Origin: Chryseobacterium geocarposphaerae
GTDB taxonomy: Bacteria; Bacteroidota; Bacteroidia; Flavobacteriales; Weeksellaceae
Length of the DNA stretch: 64,000 nt
NCBI RefSeq assembly: GCF_002797535.1
Contig: NZ_PGFD01000001.1
Span: 1,612,001 to 1,676,000, forward strand
Direction: 5' to 3'
Position numbers and translations under genes: made by a program
The notes under the pieces: model-generated
Told to the model about the DNA's origin: nothing
The model's database searches: none
What the model saw: the letters and a program-made list of their open reading frames with translations, nothing else
Shown: positions 50,972 to 60,679 of the stretch, one piece after another
Numbering within the stretch: the stretch's first letter is position 1
Layout: each line of letters starts with the position of its first letter

Positions 50972-52360
50972 TTAAATGTGGATCACTTCTCCGTAAGCAG
51001 CAGCAGCAGCTTCCATAATAGCTTCAGAAACTGTCGGGTGCGGGTGAATAGACTTAATGATTTCGTGACCTGTAGTTTCTAATTTTCTAGCCACAACAGC
51101 CTCAGCAACCATATCTGTAACTCCTTCTCCGATCATGTGGCAACCTAACCACTCACCGTATTTAGCATCGAAAATCACTTTGATGAAACCATCCGTATTT
51201 CCGTTCGCCGTAGCTTTTCCACTTGCAGAAAGAGGGAATTTACCCACTTTGATTTCATATCCTTTTTCTTTAGCCTGTTTTTCAGTAAGACCAACAGAAG
51301 CCACTTCAGGATGACAGTACGTACATCCAGGAATATTGCCGTAGTCGATTTTCTCAACGTGCATTCCTTTGATTTTCTCAACACAAGTAATCCCTTCAGC
51401 AGAAGCAACGTGTGCTAAAGCCTGAGTCGGGATGATATCTCCGATTGCATAGTATCCAGGAACTGAAGTTTCGTACCATTCGTTGACCAAAACTCTTCCT
51501 TTATCCGTCTGGATTCCCACTTCCTCAAGACCGATGTTCTCGATATTTGCAGCGATTCCAACAGCAGATAATAAGATGTCTGCCTCAAGAACGATATTTC
51601 CTTTCGCAGTTTTTACAGTAGCTTTTACACCTTCTCCACTTGTATCAACACTTTCTACAGAAGCATTCGTCATGATTTCGATACCTGATTTTTTCAAAGA
51701 CTTCTCTAAGTGTTTAGAAATTTCCTCATCCTCAACAGGAACGATGTTTGGCATAAATTCAACAACAGTTACTTTCGTACCCATTGTGTTATAGAAATCA
51801 GCAAATTCTACTCCGATAGCTCCGGAACCTACAACAATCATAGATTTCGGTTGCACAGGAAGAGATAACGCCTGTCTGTATCCAATTACTTTTTTACCAT
51901 CCTGAGGTAAGTTCGGTAATTCTCTTGAACGGGCTCCTGTTGCGATAATGATGTGAGTCCCTGTATATTCAGTTACTTTTCCTTCTTTATCTGTAACAGA
52001 AACTTTTTTACCTTTCTGCACTTTAGCCGTCCCTAAAATAACGTCGATTTTATTCTTTTTCATCAGGAATTCAATCCCTTTGCTCATTTTGTTGGCAACA
52101 CCACGGCTTCTCTGAATTACGTTCGGAAATTCAAAACTTCCTTCCACTTTGTTCAAACCATAATCTTCAGCATGGTTAATATAATGAAAAACCTGAGCCG
52201 ACTTCAACAAAGCTTTAGTTGGAATACATCCCCAGTTAAGGCAAATCCCCCCTAAATTTTCTTTCTCGATAATTGCAGTTTTGAAACCCAATTGTGCCGC
52301 TCTAATTGCAGTAACATATCCACCAGGACCACTTCCGATGACAATAATATCGTAATTCAT
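50972..52360 (-). CDS. lpdA: Dihydrolipoyl dehydrogenase
   Basis: A 462-aa flavoprotein, E3 of 2-oxo acid dehydrogenase complexes. The N-terminal FAD site is GSGPGG (9-14); the redox disulphide is C40-LNWG-C45; the NAD site GSGAIGVEF lies near 180; the C-terminal HPHPTVSEA carries the active-site His. It reoxidises dihydrolipoamide with NAD+. The ATG at 52360 is chosen because the FAD-binding fold starts there; the 24 upstream codons are leader. It stands alone, not with E1/E2 genes. Confidence 0.93.
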   Translation of the reverse strand: MNYDIIVIGSGPGGYVTAIRAAQLGFKTAIIEKENLGGICLNWGCIPTKALLKSAQVFHYINHAEDYGLNKVEGSFEFPNVIQRSRGVANKMSKGIEFLMKKNKIDVILGTAKVQKGKKVSVTDKEGKVTEYTGTHIIIATGARSRELPNLPQDGKKVIGYRQALSLPVQPKSMIVVGSGAIGVEFADFYNTMGTKVTVVEFMPNIVPVEDEEISKHLEKSLKKSGIEIMTNASVESVDTSGEGVKATVKTAKGNIVLEADILLSAVGIAANIENIGLEEVGIQTDKGRVLVNEWYETSVPGYYAIGDIIPTQALAHVASAEGITCVEKIKGMHVEKIDYGNIPGCTYCHPEVASVGLTEKQAKEKGYEIKVGKFPLSASGKATANGNTDGFIKVIFDAKYGEWLGCHMIGEGVTDMVAEAVVARKLETTGHEIIKSIHPHPTVSEAIMEAAAAAYGEVIHI

Positions 52361-52467
52361 TAGCTTAAAATTTTTATGCGAATTTAAGGAAAAATATTGG
52401 ATGAAGCACGTTTCTGAAAATTCGTGAAGCAATGCATAGTAAATGTTGTTTCTTTTAATTTAAACTA

Positions 52468-52497
52468 AAAAAGAGAACACGAAAGCATTCTCTTTTT
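52468..52497 (-). terminator. Terminator of the small exported gene
   Basis: AAAAAGAGAA (52468-52477) and TTCTCTTTTT (52488-52497), between the 86-aa gene and lpd. Confidence 0.6.
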
Positions 52498-52587
52498 AAT
52501 AAATTTTATTTTACTTTAAAAATTTCATAAAATCGAATCTACAACAATAAGTTTCTTCAATTTTAATATTTTTGAAATTATTTGATA

Positions 52588-52848
52588 TTACATCTTTTTA
52601 AGTAATCGCTTCTGTTCCTGATATTTTTGATTTAAAGCTTTTAGCTGATCCCTTTTCATTTGCTTGGTCGCCAATGGATGATTCAAAATTGCCTTTTTTT
52701 CCTGATTATATCTCTTATCAAGTTCTTTCGATTTTATAGCGATCAGCTCGCTTTTCGAAGGATGCGGTGGTACAGGCGGATGTTGTTGCGCAAACGCACT
52801 TGTTGATAAACCTATCAATAAAATCGTTGATATAAAAAACTTTTTCAT
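52588..52848 (-). CDS. Small exported protein
   Basis: An 86-aa protein with a signal peptide (MKKFFISTILLIGLSTSAFA-Q). A Pro/His-rich start (HPPVPPHPSKSE) is followed by a basic amphipathic helix up to KRLLKKM. It probably acts in the periplasm. The family is unknown to me. Confidence 0.65.
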   Translation of the reverse strand: MKKFFISTILLIGLSTSAFAQQHPPVPPHPSKSELIAIKSKELDKRYNQEKKAILNHPLATKQMKRDQLKALNQKYQEQKRLLKKM

Positions 52849-52959
52849 GACATTTACTTTTTATGAATGGTTTTAATTAAATAACAATCTTCAATTAAAT
52901 TCATTCGAATTCAATGTAAATATTACATATATCGTACCACAATTATTTTTGCTAATAAT

Positions 52960-55623
52960 TTATTCAACATCAACATTTTGTTTTAGAGGCAGGTTCTTAG
53001 ATGAATTTCCAACAAAAACCCTGTATGTTCCCTTTTCAATAACCCAGTTCATTGTTGAATCTAAAAACTGTAGTTCCTTCACAGGAACTTCAATTGAAAT
53101 TTGTTTTGATTCTCCCGGCTTTAACTCTACTTTTTTAAAACCTTTCAACTCAATGATCGGTCTTGAAACCGAAGCTAACAAATCTTTGACATACAGCTGA
53201 ACAACTTCACTTCCTGCTTTTGAACCTGTATTTTTCACATTGACTTTTGCAATAATAATGTCATTTTCAGCAAATTTTGTTTTATTTAACTGTAAATCAG
53301 AAATTTCAAAAGTCGTATAATTTAATCCAAAACCAAAAGGATATAAAGGTTCTCCACTTAAATCGTAGTAATCATTTCCTCTCCCCGTCGGATGATGATT
53401 GTACGTCAAAGGCAGTTGTCCTTCTTCAATAGGAAAAGTGACCGGCAATTTTCCCGAAGGATTTTCTGCACCGAAAAGCACTTTTGCCACAGCATTTCCA
53501 CCCTCTTCTCCAGGATACCAAGCATCCAAAATCGCACCGACCTTATCTTTCCAATCCGTAGTTTTTATGGCGGAACCTCCTATTAAAACAACGGTTGTCG
53601 GTTTATTTAATTTTGAAACTTCCTGAATAAATTTTTCCTGATTTCCCGGAAGACTCAAAGAGGAACGGTCCTGAAATTCTCCCTCATGAATTCCGGCTGT
53701 AACGATGATGTAATCCGCATGTTGAGCGAGTTTTAATGCTTCATCAAAATCTTTCTGATAGTCGTTTAAACCATAATTCCAGATCAGTTCGATATTGGCT
53801 TCTCCCCTGTTTTCGTGGAATTCTACAGCAATATCATATTTCTGACCTTTTGTAAAATCAATATCAACTGTTTTGGTTGAATAACTCAATTTTTCCCAAT
53901 TATCAATCAATAATTTGCCATTTATATATAATCTGAAACCGTCATTTCCCCTTAAACCCAACTTATATTTTCCGGAATTAGGAGCTTCCAGTTTTCCTTT
54001 CCAGCGAATACTGTAATTGTCGGGCTGCAGCTTATCCGGATTTGGAGAGTACAATGTCCATTTAAAATTTAATTGCTCGTCCCGTTTTTCAAATGCCGGA
54101 TTTCCTTTTAAATCAGAATTGGAAAAATAATTTCCTTTCAGTCCTTTTTGATTTTCGGAAGACAAAAATTCTGCCGGAACTGTTGTAAAATTTTTCAGAT
54201 TCCAATCAATTCCTTTTGAGTAATTGACTTCTATATTTTTGTTTTTAACGAAATTTTTAATTCCATCCAAAATACTCACCTTTTTATTTCCTGGCCCTGA
54301 ATAACCGCCCAATCTTGCATCGACAGCATCTGTTCCAACCACCAAAATCTTTTTATAATTTTCAGAAATCGGAAGTGTTTGATTATTGTTTTGGAGCAAA
54401 ACAAAAGATTCAATCGCCGCTTTTTCCGCTAAAGGCTTGTGATTGATTTTCTTTAATTCATCAATATCTTTACTGGAAACATAGGGCTTTTCAAACAAAC
54501 CGAGCTCAAATTTTGCTCTCAAGACCCGTGCTACTGCATCATCAATTCTCTCCTTTGGAATTCGTCCATCCAAAAACGGCGGAATAAATAACTTATAATG
54601 CTGATATTCGGTCTGGAAAATCACATCAAGACCAGCATTTATGGCCTGTGCGGAAGCATCATCGTAATCTTTTGCCGTAAAATGCAAAACGTTTGCTCCA
54701 CCAACTGCACTTGCATCGCTGATGACAAAACCTTTAAAATTCCATTCTTTTTTTAATTTTTCAGTCAATAACCAATGATTTGCCGTTGAAGGTTTTCCAT
54801 CCAACAGATTATAAGAAGTCATTACAGATCGGCTTTTTCCTTGCTGAAAGGCTTTTTGAAAGGGAATCAAATGAGTTTCTTCTAAATATCTTTTACTCCA
54901 ATGAATCGGATATGAATCTCTCCCACCTTCACCAACATTTGCTAAAAAATGTTTCGGAGTCGTAATAATTCCCTGATTTTCAAAAGAACTGACGAAATTC
55001 ACACCCATCACAGAAGTTAGAAAAGGATCTTCGCCGTACGTTTCTTCTGTTCTTCCCCATCGAACATCACTTGCCAAATTCACAACCGGCGTCAAAATCT
55101 GACGGATTCCTCTTAATTTCGATTCTTTGGCAATTGCTGTGGAAACCTCCTTCATCAACTCAGGATTGAATGTCGCCGATAAACCGATCGCCTGCGGAAA
55201 AGCTGTCGCGCCTTCCCGCATCAATCCGTGCAAAGCTTCATCAAAAGGGATAATCGGAATTCCCAATCGCGACTCTTCCACGAAATATTTCTGAATGGCA
55301 TTTATTTTTTTCACCAATCTTTCCGCATCTTCATTTGCATTGTATTTCAGCAATTGTCCGGCAACTCCGCCACCCTGATTCCCTGCACTTACCTGCAAAC
55401 CAAAAATTCCGTGAGCATATTGCCCTTTCGGAACATGATCCAAATCTCCGGGAATCATGAAGCATTGCCAGAATTTTTCTTCTGGAGTCATGCGTTTTAA
55501 CAAATCCTGAATTCTGGCTTCTACAGGTTGTTTTGAGTCTTTGTATAATGGTTTTTGAGCGGCAATAAATGTAGTGCTCAGTAATGAAATTGCTATGATT
55601 TTAAAACAAAATTTTAAGAACAT
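52960..55623 (-). CDS. GH3 beta-glucosidase-like enzyme with PA14 domain
   Basis: An 887-aa exported glycoside hydrolase of family 3. The signal peptide ends near residue 22. The first catalytic domain has KHFLAN (224-229) and the nucleophile Asp303 in GFVISDASA. A PA14 domain (about 460-600, with KYKLGLRGNDGFRLYINGK) is inserted in the second domain, as in many BglX-type enzymes, and often governs chain-end access. The C-terminal fibronectin III-like domain carries FGFGLNYT. It releases sugars from beta-linked oligosaccharides in the periplasm. It is followed upstream by a fucosidase gene on the same strand, separated by a large inverted repeat. Confidence 0.88.
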   Translation of the reverse strand: MFLKFCFKIIAISLLSTTFIAAQKPLYKDSKQPVEARIQDLLKRMTPEEKFWQCFMIPGDLDHVPKGQYAHGIFGLQVSAGNQGGGVAGQLLKYNANEDAERLVKKINAIQKYFVEESRLGIPIIPFDEALHGLMREGATAFPQAIGLSATFNPELMKEVSTAIAKESKLRGIRQILTPVVNLASDVRWGRTEETYGEDPFLTSVMGVNFVSSFENQGIITTPKHFLANVGEGGRDSYPIHWSKRYLEETHLIPFQKAFQQGKSRSVMTSYNLLDGKPSTANHWLLTEKLKKEWNFKGFVISDASAVGGANVLHFTAKDYDDASAQAINAGLDVIFQTEYQHYKLFIPPFLDGRIPKERIDDAVARVLRAKFELGLFEKPYVSSKDIDELKKINHKPLAEKAAIESFVLLQNNNQTLPISENYKKILVVGTDAVDARLGGYSGPGNKKVSILDGIKNFVKNKNIEVNYSKGIDWNLKNFTTVPAEFLSSENQKGLKGNYFSNSDLKGNPAFEKRDEQLNFKWTLYSPNPDKLQPDNYSIRWKGKLEAPNSGKYKLGLRGNDGFRLYINGKLLIDNWEKLSYSTKTVDIDFTKGQKYDIAVEFHENRGEANIELIWNYGLNDYQKDFDEALKLAQHADYIIVTAGIHEGEFQDRSSLSLPGNQEKFIQEVSKLNKPTTVVLIGGSAIKTTDWKDKVGAILDAWYPGEEGGNAVAKVLFGAENPSGKLPVTFPIEEGQLPLTYNHHPTGRGNDYYDLSGEPLYPFGFGLNYTTFEISDLQLNKTKFAENDIIIAKVNVKNTGSKAGSEVVQLYVKDLLASVSRPIIELKGFKKVELKPGESKQISIEVPVKELQFLDSTMNWVIEKGTYRVFVGNSSKNLPLKQNVDVE

Positions 55624-55701
55624 AAATAATTTGATTTAATTATTATTCTTTTGTCTTGAAACAAAAGAACCAAAAAGTTCAAGACTTGGAACTCTCCGCT
55701 A

Positions 55702-55825
55702 AAAATTAAAATTTAATCCTAAAATTCCCAAAACTTGCGCGAATTCAATATTTTTTCTTCGTTTCAATATTTGTGTCACGCTTCAAACAATGGGAATTTC
55801 TTAACGGATTAAATTTTAATTTTCT
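55702..55825. repeat. Long intergenic inverted repeat
   Basis: Arms at 55702-55730 and 55791-55825 pair over two blocks (AAAATTAAAATTTAATCC and AAATTCCCA), enclosing about 60 nt with an inner CTTGCGCGAATTCAATATT stretch. The build suggests a mobile intergenic palindrome (REP/MITE-like), or a large terminator. Confidence 0.55.
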
Positions 55826-55880
55826 TAACGCTCCGATTTCCTATGTCGTTTTTTGATATAAAAGTAGTCCACAATTTGAA

Positions 55881-57323
55881 CTATTGTGTAATTTGGATTA
55901 CGGTGGAATATTTTAACTGGTTTCTTTCTTTCGGTAAATTAATTTCAATTGAATTTCCTGTCTTTTTCCATTGGATTTTATTGGATAATCCTAAAACTTT
56001 TAATGATTTCGGTTTAAAATTTTCCGGAATTGTAAAACTTAATGTTGATGGAGATTCATACTTTGGCTGATCATCTAAATGAAAAATATTCACTGTTTTT
56101 CCGTCTTTGCTTTGGGTGTAATAAAAATTTCCATTGTGATAAGGTGCAACACTTCTCGTCGCAAAAACTGCTGACTGGTTTTTATCCATCCAACCTGAAA
56201 TTTCCTTTAATCTTTCATAAACAATAGCATCATAATCCCCGTTCGGTCCGGGCGCAATATTCATCAGGTAATTTCCGCCTCTTGAAATAATTTTCACCAA
56301 CGTTTCAATAATTTTTTGAGAGGATTTGTAGTTATCATTTGGAACATATGAAAATGAATCGCCCATGGTGATGCAGCTTTCCCACGGAATCGAAAGTGGC
56401 TTTTCAGGAACGGCCTGTTCAGGCGTCACATAATTTTCCCATTTTCCGGGAACCGTGCGGTCTACAACGATGATTCCGGGTTGATTTTTCCTGGCCATCA
56501 TCCCGATTTTATCCATATCGATATCCTGTTCAACCTTAATGGTTCTCTGCCATTCAACATTGGGATCGATCGTTTTGAACGGACGAACCCAGCCTCCGTC
56601 TAACCAAAGAATATCGATCTTACCGTAGTTTGAAGTAATTTCATTCAGTTGATTAAAGGTAAAATTTTTGAAACTGTTCCATCTTTCAGGGTATTTTTTC
56701 GGATCATAGTTTACATTTCTGTCTTTTGGAGGAAAATAGGACCACCAGTAATCATCAGAATGCCAATCGGGTTTTGAGAAATAAGCTCCGATCCTGAACC
56801 CTTCTTTTCGGAATGTATTGAAAATTTCCTTCGTCACATCCGCTTTTGGATTTTTGGAAAAAGGCGTTTTTGTAGAAGTTATCTTATAATCAGACTGTTT
56901 CGTGTCAAACATAGCAAAACCATCATGATGTTTTGTTGTGAACACCACATATTTCATTCCCGCTTTTTTCACTGCATCTGCCCATTTCTGAGGATTGAAC
57001 TGAGTCGGATTGAAAGTCGTCTGAAGATTTTCATAGTTTTTTACATATTCGCAGTACGATTTTCCGTGTTCCGGTTTTCTCTGCGTCCACGATTCATCTT
57101 CCGGACATAGGCTCCAGCTTTCGACAATTCCCCATTGGCTGTAAATTCCCCAATGCATAAACAATCCGAATTTAAGATCCTGCCAGTTTTCAAGATTCTG
57201 GATAACAAGCGGATCTGTGGGCTTTTGGTAGCCTTCCGAAACATTATGAGCCTGTGAAAAAAGTGTGACCGATGTAAATAATGATGAAAGAAAAAAGGTT
57301 TTAGCTTTTGGTCTGATGAACAT
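55881..57323 (-). CDS. GH29 alpha-L-fucosidase
   Basis: A 480-aa exported enzyme. The N-terminal signal sequence ends near FSQA. Family 29 motifs are FGLFMHWGIYSQWG (52-65), HHDGFAMFDTKQSDY, and KIDILWLDGGW with the nucleophile Asp242. A C-terminal beta-sandwich follows. It removes terminal alpha-L-fucose from glycans. Together with the GH3 gene it suggests use of fucosylated plant or host glycans. It begins with MFIRPKAK; the start is unambiguous. Confidence 0.92.
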   Translation of the reverse strand: MFIRPKAKTFFLSSLFTSVTLFSQAHNVSEGYQKPTDPLVIQNLENWQDLKFGLFMHWGIYSQWGIVESWSLCPEDESWTQRKPEHGKSYCEYVKNYENLQTTFNPTQFNPQKWADAVKKAGMKYVVFTTKHHDGFAMFDTKQSDYKITSTKTPFSKNPKADVTKEIFNTFRKEGFRIGAYFSKPDWHSDDYWWSYFPPKDRNVNYDPKKYPERWNSFKNFTFNQLNEITSNYGKIDILWLDGGWVRPFKTIDPNVEWQRTIKVEQDIDMDKIGMMARKNQPGIIVVDRTVPGKWENYVTPEQAVPEKPLSIPWESCITMGDSFSYVPNDNYKSSQKIIETLVKIISRGGNYLMNIAPGPNGDYDAIVYERLKEISGWMDKNQSAVFATRSVAPYHNGNFYYTQSKDGKTVNIFHLDDQPKYESPSTLSFTIPENFKPKSLKVLGLSNKIQWKKTGNSIEINLPKERNQLKYSTVIQITQ

Positions 57324-57448
57324 TAAGTTTAGTTTTTGCTAATTTAATCATCATTTATTAAACTGCAAAAAGCATGAATTATTTAGGTTAAGGTTCGGTT
57401 TACGACAACCTGCAAAACTCAGAATCAACAAAAATATATTATCATAAT

Positions 57449-58342
57449 TTAAACCAAGTCTTTAAATGCATCATCTATTTTAGAATAATTAAATTTAAAG
57501 CCGCTTTTCATTAATTTTTCAGGATATACACTTCTACTTTTCAACAATAATTCTGTTTCTGTATTTAAAAATATGGAGACAATTTCCAGTTGCCAAACCG
57601 GAGCATTCAATCCAAATGGAATTTTCATTCCTTTTCTTAATTTTCTCATGAATTTTTCATTTGGTAAAGGGTTGGGAGCTGTAATATTAATTTCACCCAC
57701 AATATTTCCATTATTGATAATGTGTTCGATAGCTCTGCAAAAATCATCAATATGAACCCAACTTACGTTTTGATTTCCTCTTCCTTGTTTTCCGCCTAAA
57801 CCTAATTTCGTGATCGTTTTCAGCTTTGAAAAAGCGCCGCCATTATTCCCCAAAACGATGGAAGTCCGCAAAGCTACTTTTCGCACATTTTCTGTTTTTA
57901 CTTTAAAAAATTCTTTTTCCCAGCTTTTACAGATATTCATTGAAAAATCGTCCCCAATGATTCCGTTTTCTTCTGTGTTTAAATGAGTTTCTGAATGAAT
58001 ATAAATGGTTGCCGAACTTGCATTTAGCCAAACTTTAGGCTTATTGGTACATTCATCAATGGCGTGCTGAAGAACTTTTGTGCTTTCAATTCTCGAATTG
58101 TAAATCTCTTTTTTATTCTTTTCCGTATATCGGCAATCGACAGACTTTCCTGTGAGATTGATTAAAACATCAGCATTTTCGAGTAAATTTTTCCATTCGC
58201 CCAATGTCCTTGCATCCCAATGAATTTCATTCTTACGTTTTGGATTTCTGGTTAAAATATAAACCTGATTTCCTTTGTCTGTAAAATATTTTTCGAGATT
58301 TTTTCCGAGGAAGCCGGTTCAGGCGGCGATGATTATTTTCAT
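57449..58342 (-). pseudogene. TIGR01777 epimerase, in-frame stop at codon 8
   Basis: An NAD(P)-dependent sugar epimerase-like gene (YfcH/TIGR01777 type) of 298 codons. Read from ATG 58342 it begins MKIIIAA, then TGA at 58321-58319, then TGFLGKNLEKYFTDKGNQVY. The expected residue is Gly of the G-x-x-G-x-x-G Rossmann motif (GGA changed to TGA, a single base). The rest is intact, with VLINLTGKSVDCRYTEKNKK, SSATIYIHSE and the C-terminal DUF1731-like region. The Met at 58204 would give a 251-aa product without the nucleotide-binding loop. It is either a recent pseudogene or a base-call error. Confidence 0.8.
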
Positions 58343-58383
58343 TTGGTTGATGGAATTTAGTTGATGGTTGATGGATTTAAATA

Positions 58384-58424
58384 TTGAGATGCTTCGACAA
58401 GCTCAGCATGACATCGCTAATACT
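58384..58424. repeat. Dispersed intergenic repeat, copy 1
   Basis: A 41-bp element starting TTGAGATGCTTCGACAAGCT and ending TAATACT, with partial self-complementarity (ATGCT/AGCAT). It is shared with 59237-59277 and, less exactly, 59807-59847. Confidence 0.75.
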
Positions 58425-58491
58425 AATTGTTTGTAAAAGCCCGAAAAATATCCGCATGAATATTTTACTTTTTATTTGTTTCTTTTTACTT

Positions 58492-59196
58492 TTAGATTAA
58501 ATACTTTCTTGTTTTTACTTCAATTTCAGAACCTTCTGCTAGCATGACGGAGATTGGTTTCCGATGATTTAAACATTCGAAATCGTTACCATAGACTTTT
58601 TGAAAATCTATTTCAAGCTGATGGTTTTTTACTAAATAATAATCCCATTTTGGATGATAGACTTCATACTCGGAAGTTTTATTCTCTTTTTTTGTGAAAC
58701 CATAATAATGTTCAGTTATGAATTCAAATTCGGAATTGCTTTCCATTTTTAAAGGTACATTTTCTGCAGTGATTTCAATGGAATGCCAGGTTTTATCTTT
58801 CCAAGAGTATTTTATTAATAGTTCTTCGTCTTTTTGATGCATTTTATTTTTCATTGGCTTCGTTATATAATTTTCTTTATAAACCGAATTAGCAACAAAA
58901 CTCAAAGCCGGTTTCGGAACAATTTCTTTGATGAAGACGACTCCTCTTTTCCAGTTATTTTCTTCTTTTTTCTTTACATAAAATCTCAGATTCACTTCTT
59001 CAAAATTTCTGTGAAAGGGAATGGGAAGTCCGAGTAACTTTGTATTTAAAAACATAAATCCGACTACACTTACATAACATTTTCCCTGGTAAAAATCGAG
59101 TTCTGTTCCTTTGGGAAGATATTTTTCTAAAATCTTGGGATTGATTTCATAGTTGATGATGGCTAGTTTTCGCCATTCGGCTTTTAGGAAGTTCAT
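58492..59196 (-). CDS. DUF2071 family protein
   Basis: A 234-aa cytoplasmic protein of the YqjF/DUF2071 type. The N-terminal FLKAEWRKLAIINYEI followed by LEKYLPKGTELDFYQGKCYV and VGFMFLNTKLLGLPIPFHRN are characteristic. The fold is thought to resemble acetoacetate decarboxylase, but no reaction is known. It has no partners of known function; neighbouring genes are an epimerase and an SRPBCC protein. Confidence 0.85.
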   Translation of the reverse strand: MNFLKAEWRKLAIINYEINPKILEKYLPKGTELDFYQGKCYVSVVGFMFLNTKLLGLPIPFHRNFEEVNLRFYVKKKEENNWKRGVVFIKEIVPKPALSFVANSVYKENYITKPMKNKMHQKDEELLIKYSWKDKTWHSIEITAENVPLKMESNSEFEFITEHYYGFTKKENKTSEYEVYHPKWDYYLVKNHQLEIDFQKVYGNDFECLNHRKPISVMLAEGSEIEVKTRKYLI

Positions 59197-59236
59197 TTTA
59201 TTTTAGTTGATTGTTGTTGGTTGTTAGCTTTTAATG

Positions 59237-59277
59237 TTGAGATGCTTCGACAAGCTCAGCATGACATCGCTAATACT
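59237..59277. repeat. Dispersed intergenic repeat, copy 2
   Basis: Identical over all 41 bases to the element at 58384-58424, lying between the DUF2071 and SRPBCC genes. Confidence 0.75.
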
Positions 59278-59307
59278 GACCGTTTTGACGCTCGCTTCGC
59301 TCGCGCT

Positions 59308-59784
59308 TTATCCCTTTTTTTCCGTTAAGTTTTCATTATTTTCTGCGGTTTCTTTAATTAATTTGTTTCGTTCCAAGAGGAAGTTTTTCATATAATTTTT
59401 AAGATAGATTGTATTGAAAATTTTTCCGATGATTCCGAGCGGAGATTGAAATTCGAAAATATCTGTCATAATTGTGTTTTCACCTTCCTGCCTGAAAATA
59501 TGCTGATGTTTCATAGATTTAAATGCACCTTTCAGCATAACATCCGTGAAATGATGAGGCTTTTTCATGCTGATAATTTTTGTTGTTAATGTTTGTACAA
59601 CTCCTAAGTGTTTTGCTTGCCAGGTTACGGTTTCTCCCAGCTCGATCAATCCTGAAGTTCGTCCCGCAATTGCTTTTTCCCCGGTTTTAAAGGTTGATTT
59701 TTGATGAAGATCAATATCTCTTGCCAAATCAAAAACGGTTTGAATGTCGGATTTGATGATTGTGTCTAAATAAATTGTTGACAT
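59308..59784 (-). CDS. SRPBCC family protein
   Basis: A 158-aa START/Bet v1-like protein with a hydrophobic cavity fold. The N-terminal IYLDTIIKSDIQTVFDLARD and the closing SPLGIIGKIFNTIYLKNYMK are typical of the cyclase/dehydrase group. It is probably a lipid- or ligand-binding protein; substrate not known. Its C-terminal tail is acidic and Asn-rich. Confidence 0.8.
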   Translation of the reverse strand: MSTIYLDTIIKSDIQTVFDLARDIDLHQKSTFKTGEKAIAGRTSGLIELGETVTWQAKHLGVVQTLTTKIISMKKPHHFTDVMLKGAFKSMKHQHIFRQEGENTIMTDIFEFQSPLGIIGKIFNTIYLKNYMKNFLLERNKLIKETAENNENLTEKKG

Positions 59785-59806
59785 TTATTGGTGTTATTTA
59801 TAGGAG

Positions 59807-59847
59807 TTGAGATGCTTCGACAGGCTTAGTATAACATTGCTAATACG
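59807..59847. repeat. Dispersed intergenic repeat, copy 3 (degenerate)
   Basis: Same start TTGAGATGCTTCGACA but with several changes in the second half (GGCTTAGTATAACATTGC). Confidence 0.6.
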
Positions 59848-59855
59848 AACTGTTT

Positions 59856-60668
59856 TTATTGATTTAATAGGATTAAAATGATTATCGTTGTCATTCTGAA
59901 AATCATCCACGAAAGTGTCGGAAGAAAGTTTAATTTTAAAATTCTACATCTTCTGATGTGTTCGAGAAACATGATGAATACTATAATTCCGAAGTAAATC
60001 ACTGAGAAAACCTGATTTAGATTTAAAAATAATGCGGGAATTAAGAGTAAAGTCCCTATCAAAGAAACAGTCATCATATTTCCCAGATAATTCCAGGTTT
60101 TGTCTTTTAAATAAGATTTTAAAAACACAGTCTGCCAAACGATTTGTCCAACACAAATTGTAAGTTCTCTCCAAAAGTTCAGCCTTAAACCTAATCCTAA
60201 TTTTACTGAAAATAAGCTTAAAATATATCCCGAAATAATTACAACAAAAGCCATGTAAGCTATTCTGTATTTTAAATTAAAATCCGGAACACAAGCTTCT
60301 TCCGTATTATCTTTTCTTGAAGGAATAATTTGTTTTCTGTTGTAAGAAACAAAAGAATACAGCTTTTTGAAAAGCCAATATAGAGGTTTTATTCTGGCAA
60401 TCTTTTCTAATGACGGAAATGAATTTCCGATAATTAATAATAAACTATCCAAACCATAAATCACTTTATTTTTTTCGTGATCAACTAAAGCGATCTCGTT
60501 TCTTGCACGATTAAAATCAATCAGGTTTTTATTTTTAAAACTTACTTCTGTAAAAGCTTCTCTTCCGCCTTTATCCAACATTCCGGATTTTATAAAACCT
60601 TTTGAATAGATGTTGCACATCAGGCATTCGTTGTCGTAGATGAGCGTGCGATTTTTGAGGGTTTTCAT
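59856..60668 (-). CDS. DCC (DUF393) domain membrane protein
   Basis: A 270-aa protein. The N-terminal thioredoxin-like DCC domain has YDNECLMC (11-18), with a C-x-x-C as the possible redox site, and GLDSLLLIIGNS. Four hydrophobic segments follow from about 135 onward. The role may be thiol-disulphide exchange at the membrane. Its family commonly has YDGxCxxC; the Asp/Gly of that motif are replaced here. It is the last gene of a run of membrane-protein genes transcribed leftwards. Confidence 0.75.
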   Translation of the reverse strand: MKTLKNRTLIYDNECLMCNIYSKGFIKSGMLDKGGREAFTEVSFKNKNLIDFNRARNEIALVDHEKNKVIYGLDSLLLIIGNSFPSLEKIARIKPLYWLFKKLYSFVSYNRKQIIPSRKDNTEEACVPDFNLKYRIAYMAFVVIISGYILSLFSVKLGLGLRLNFWRELTICVGQIVWQTVFLKSYLKDKTWNYLGNMMTVSLIGTLLLIPALFLNLNQVFSVIYFGIIVFIMFLEHIRRCRILKLNFLPTLSWMIFRMTTIIILILLNQ

Positions 60669-60679
60669 TGTGTTTGTTT

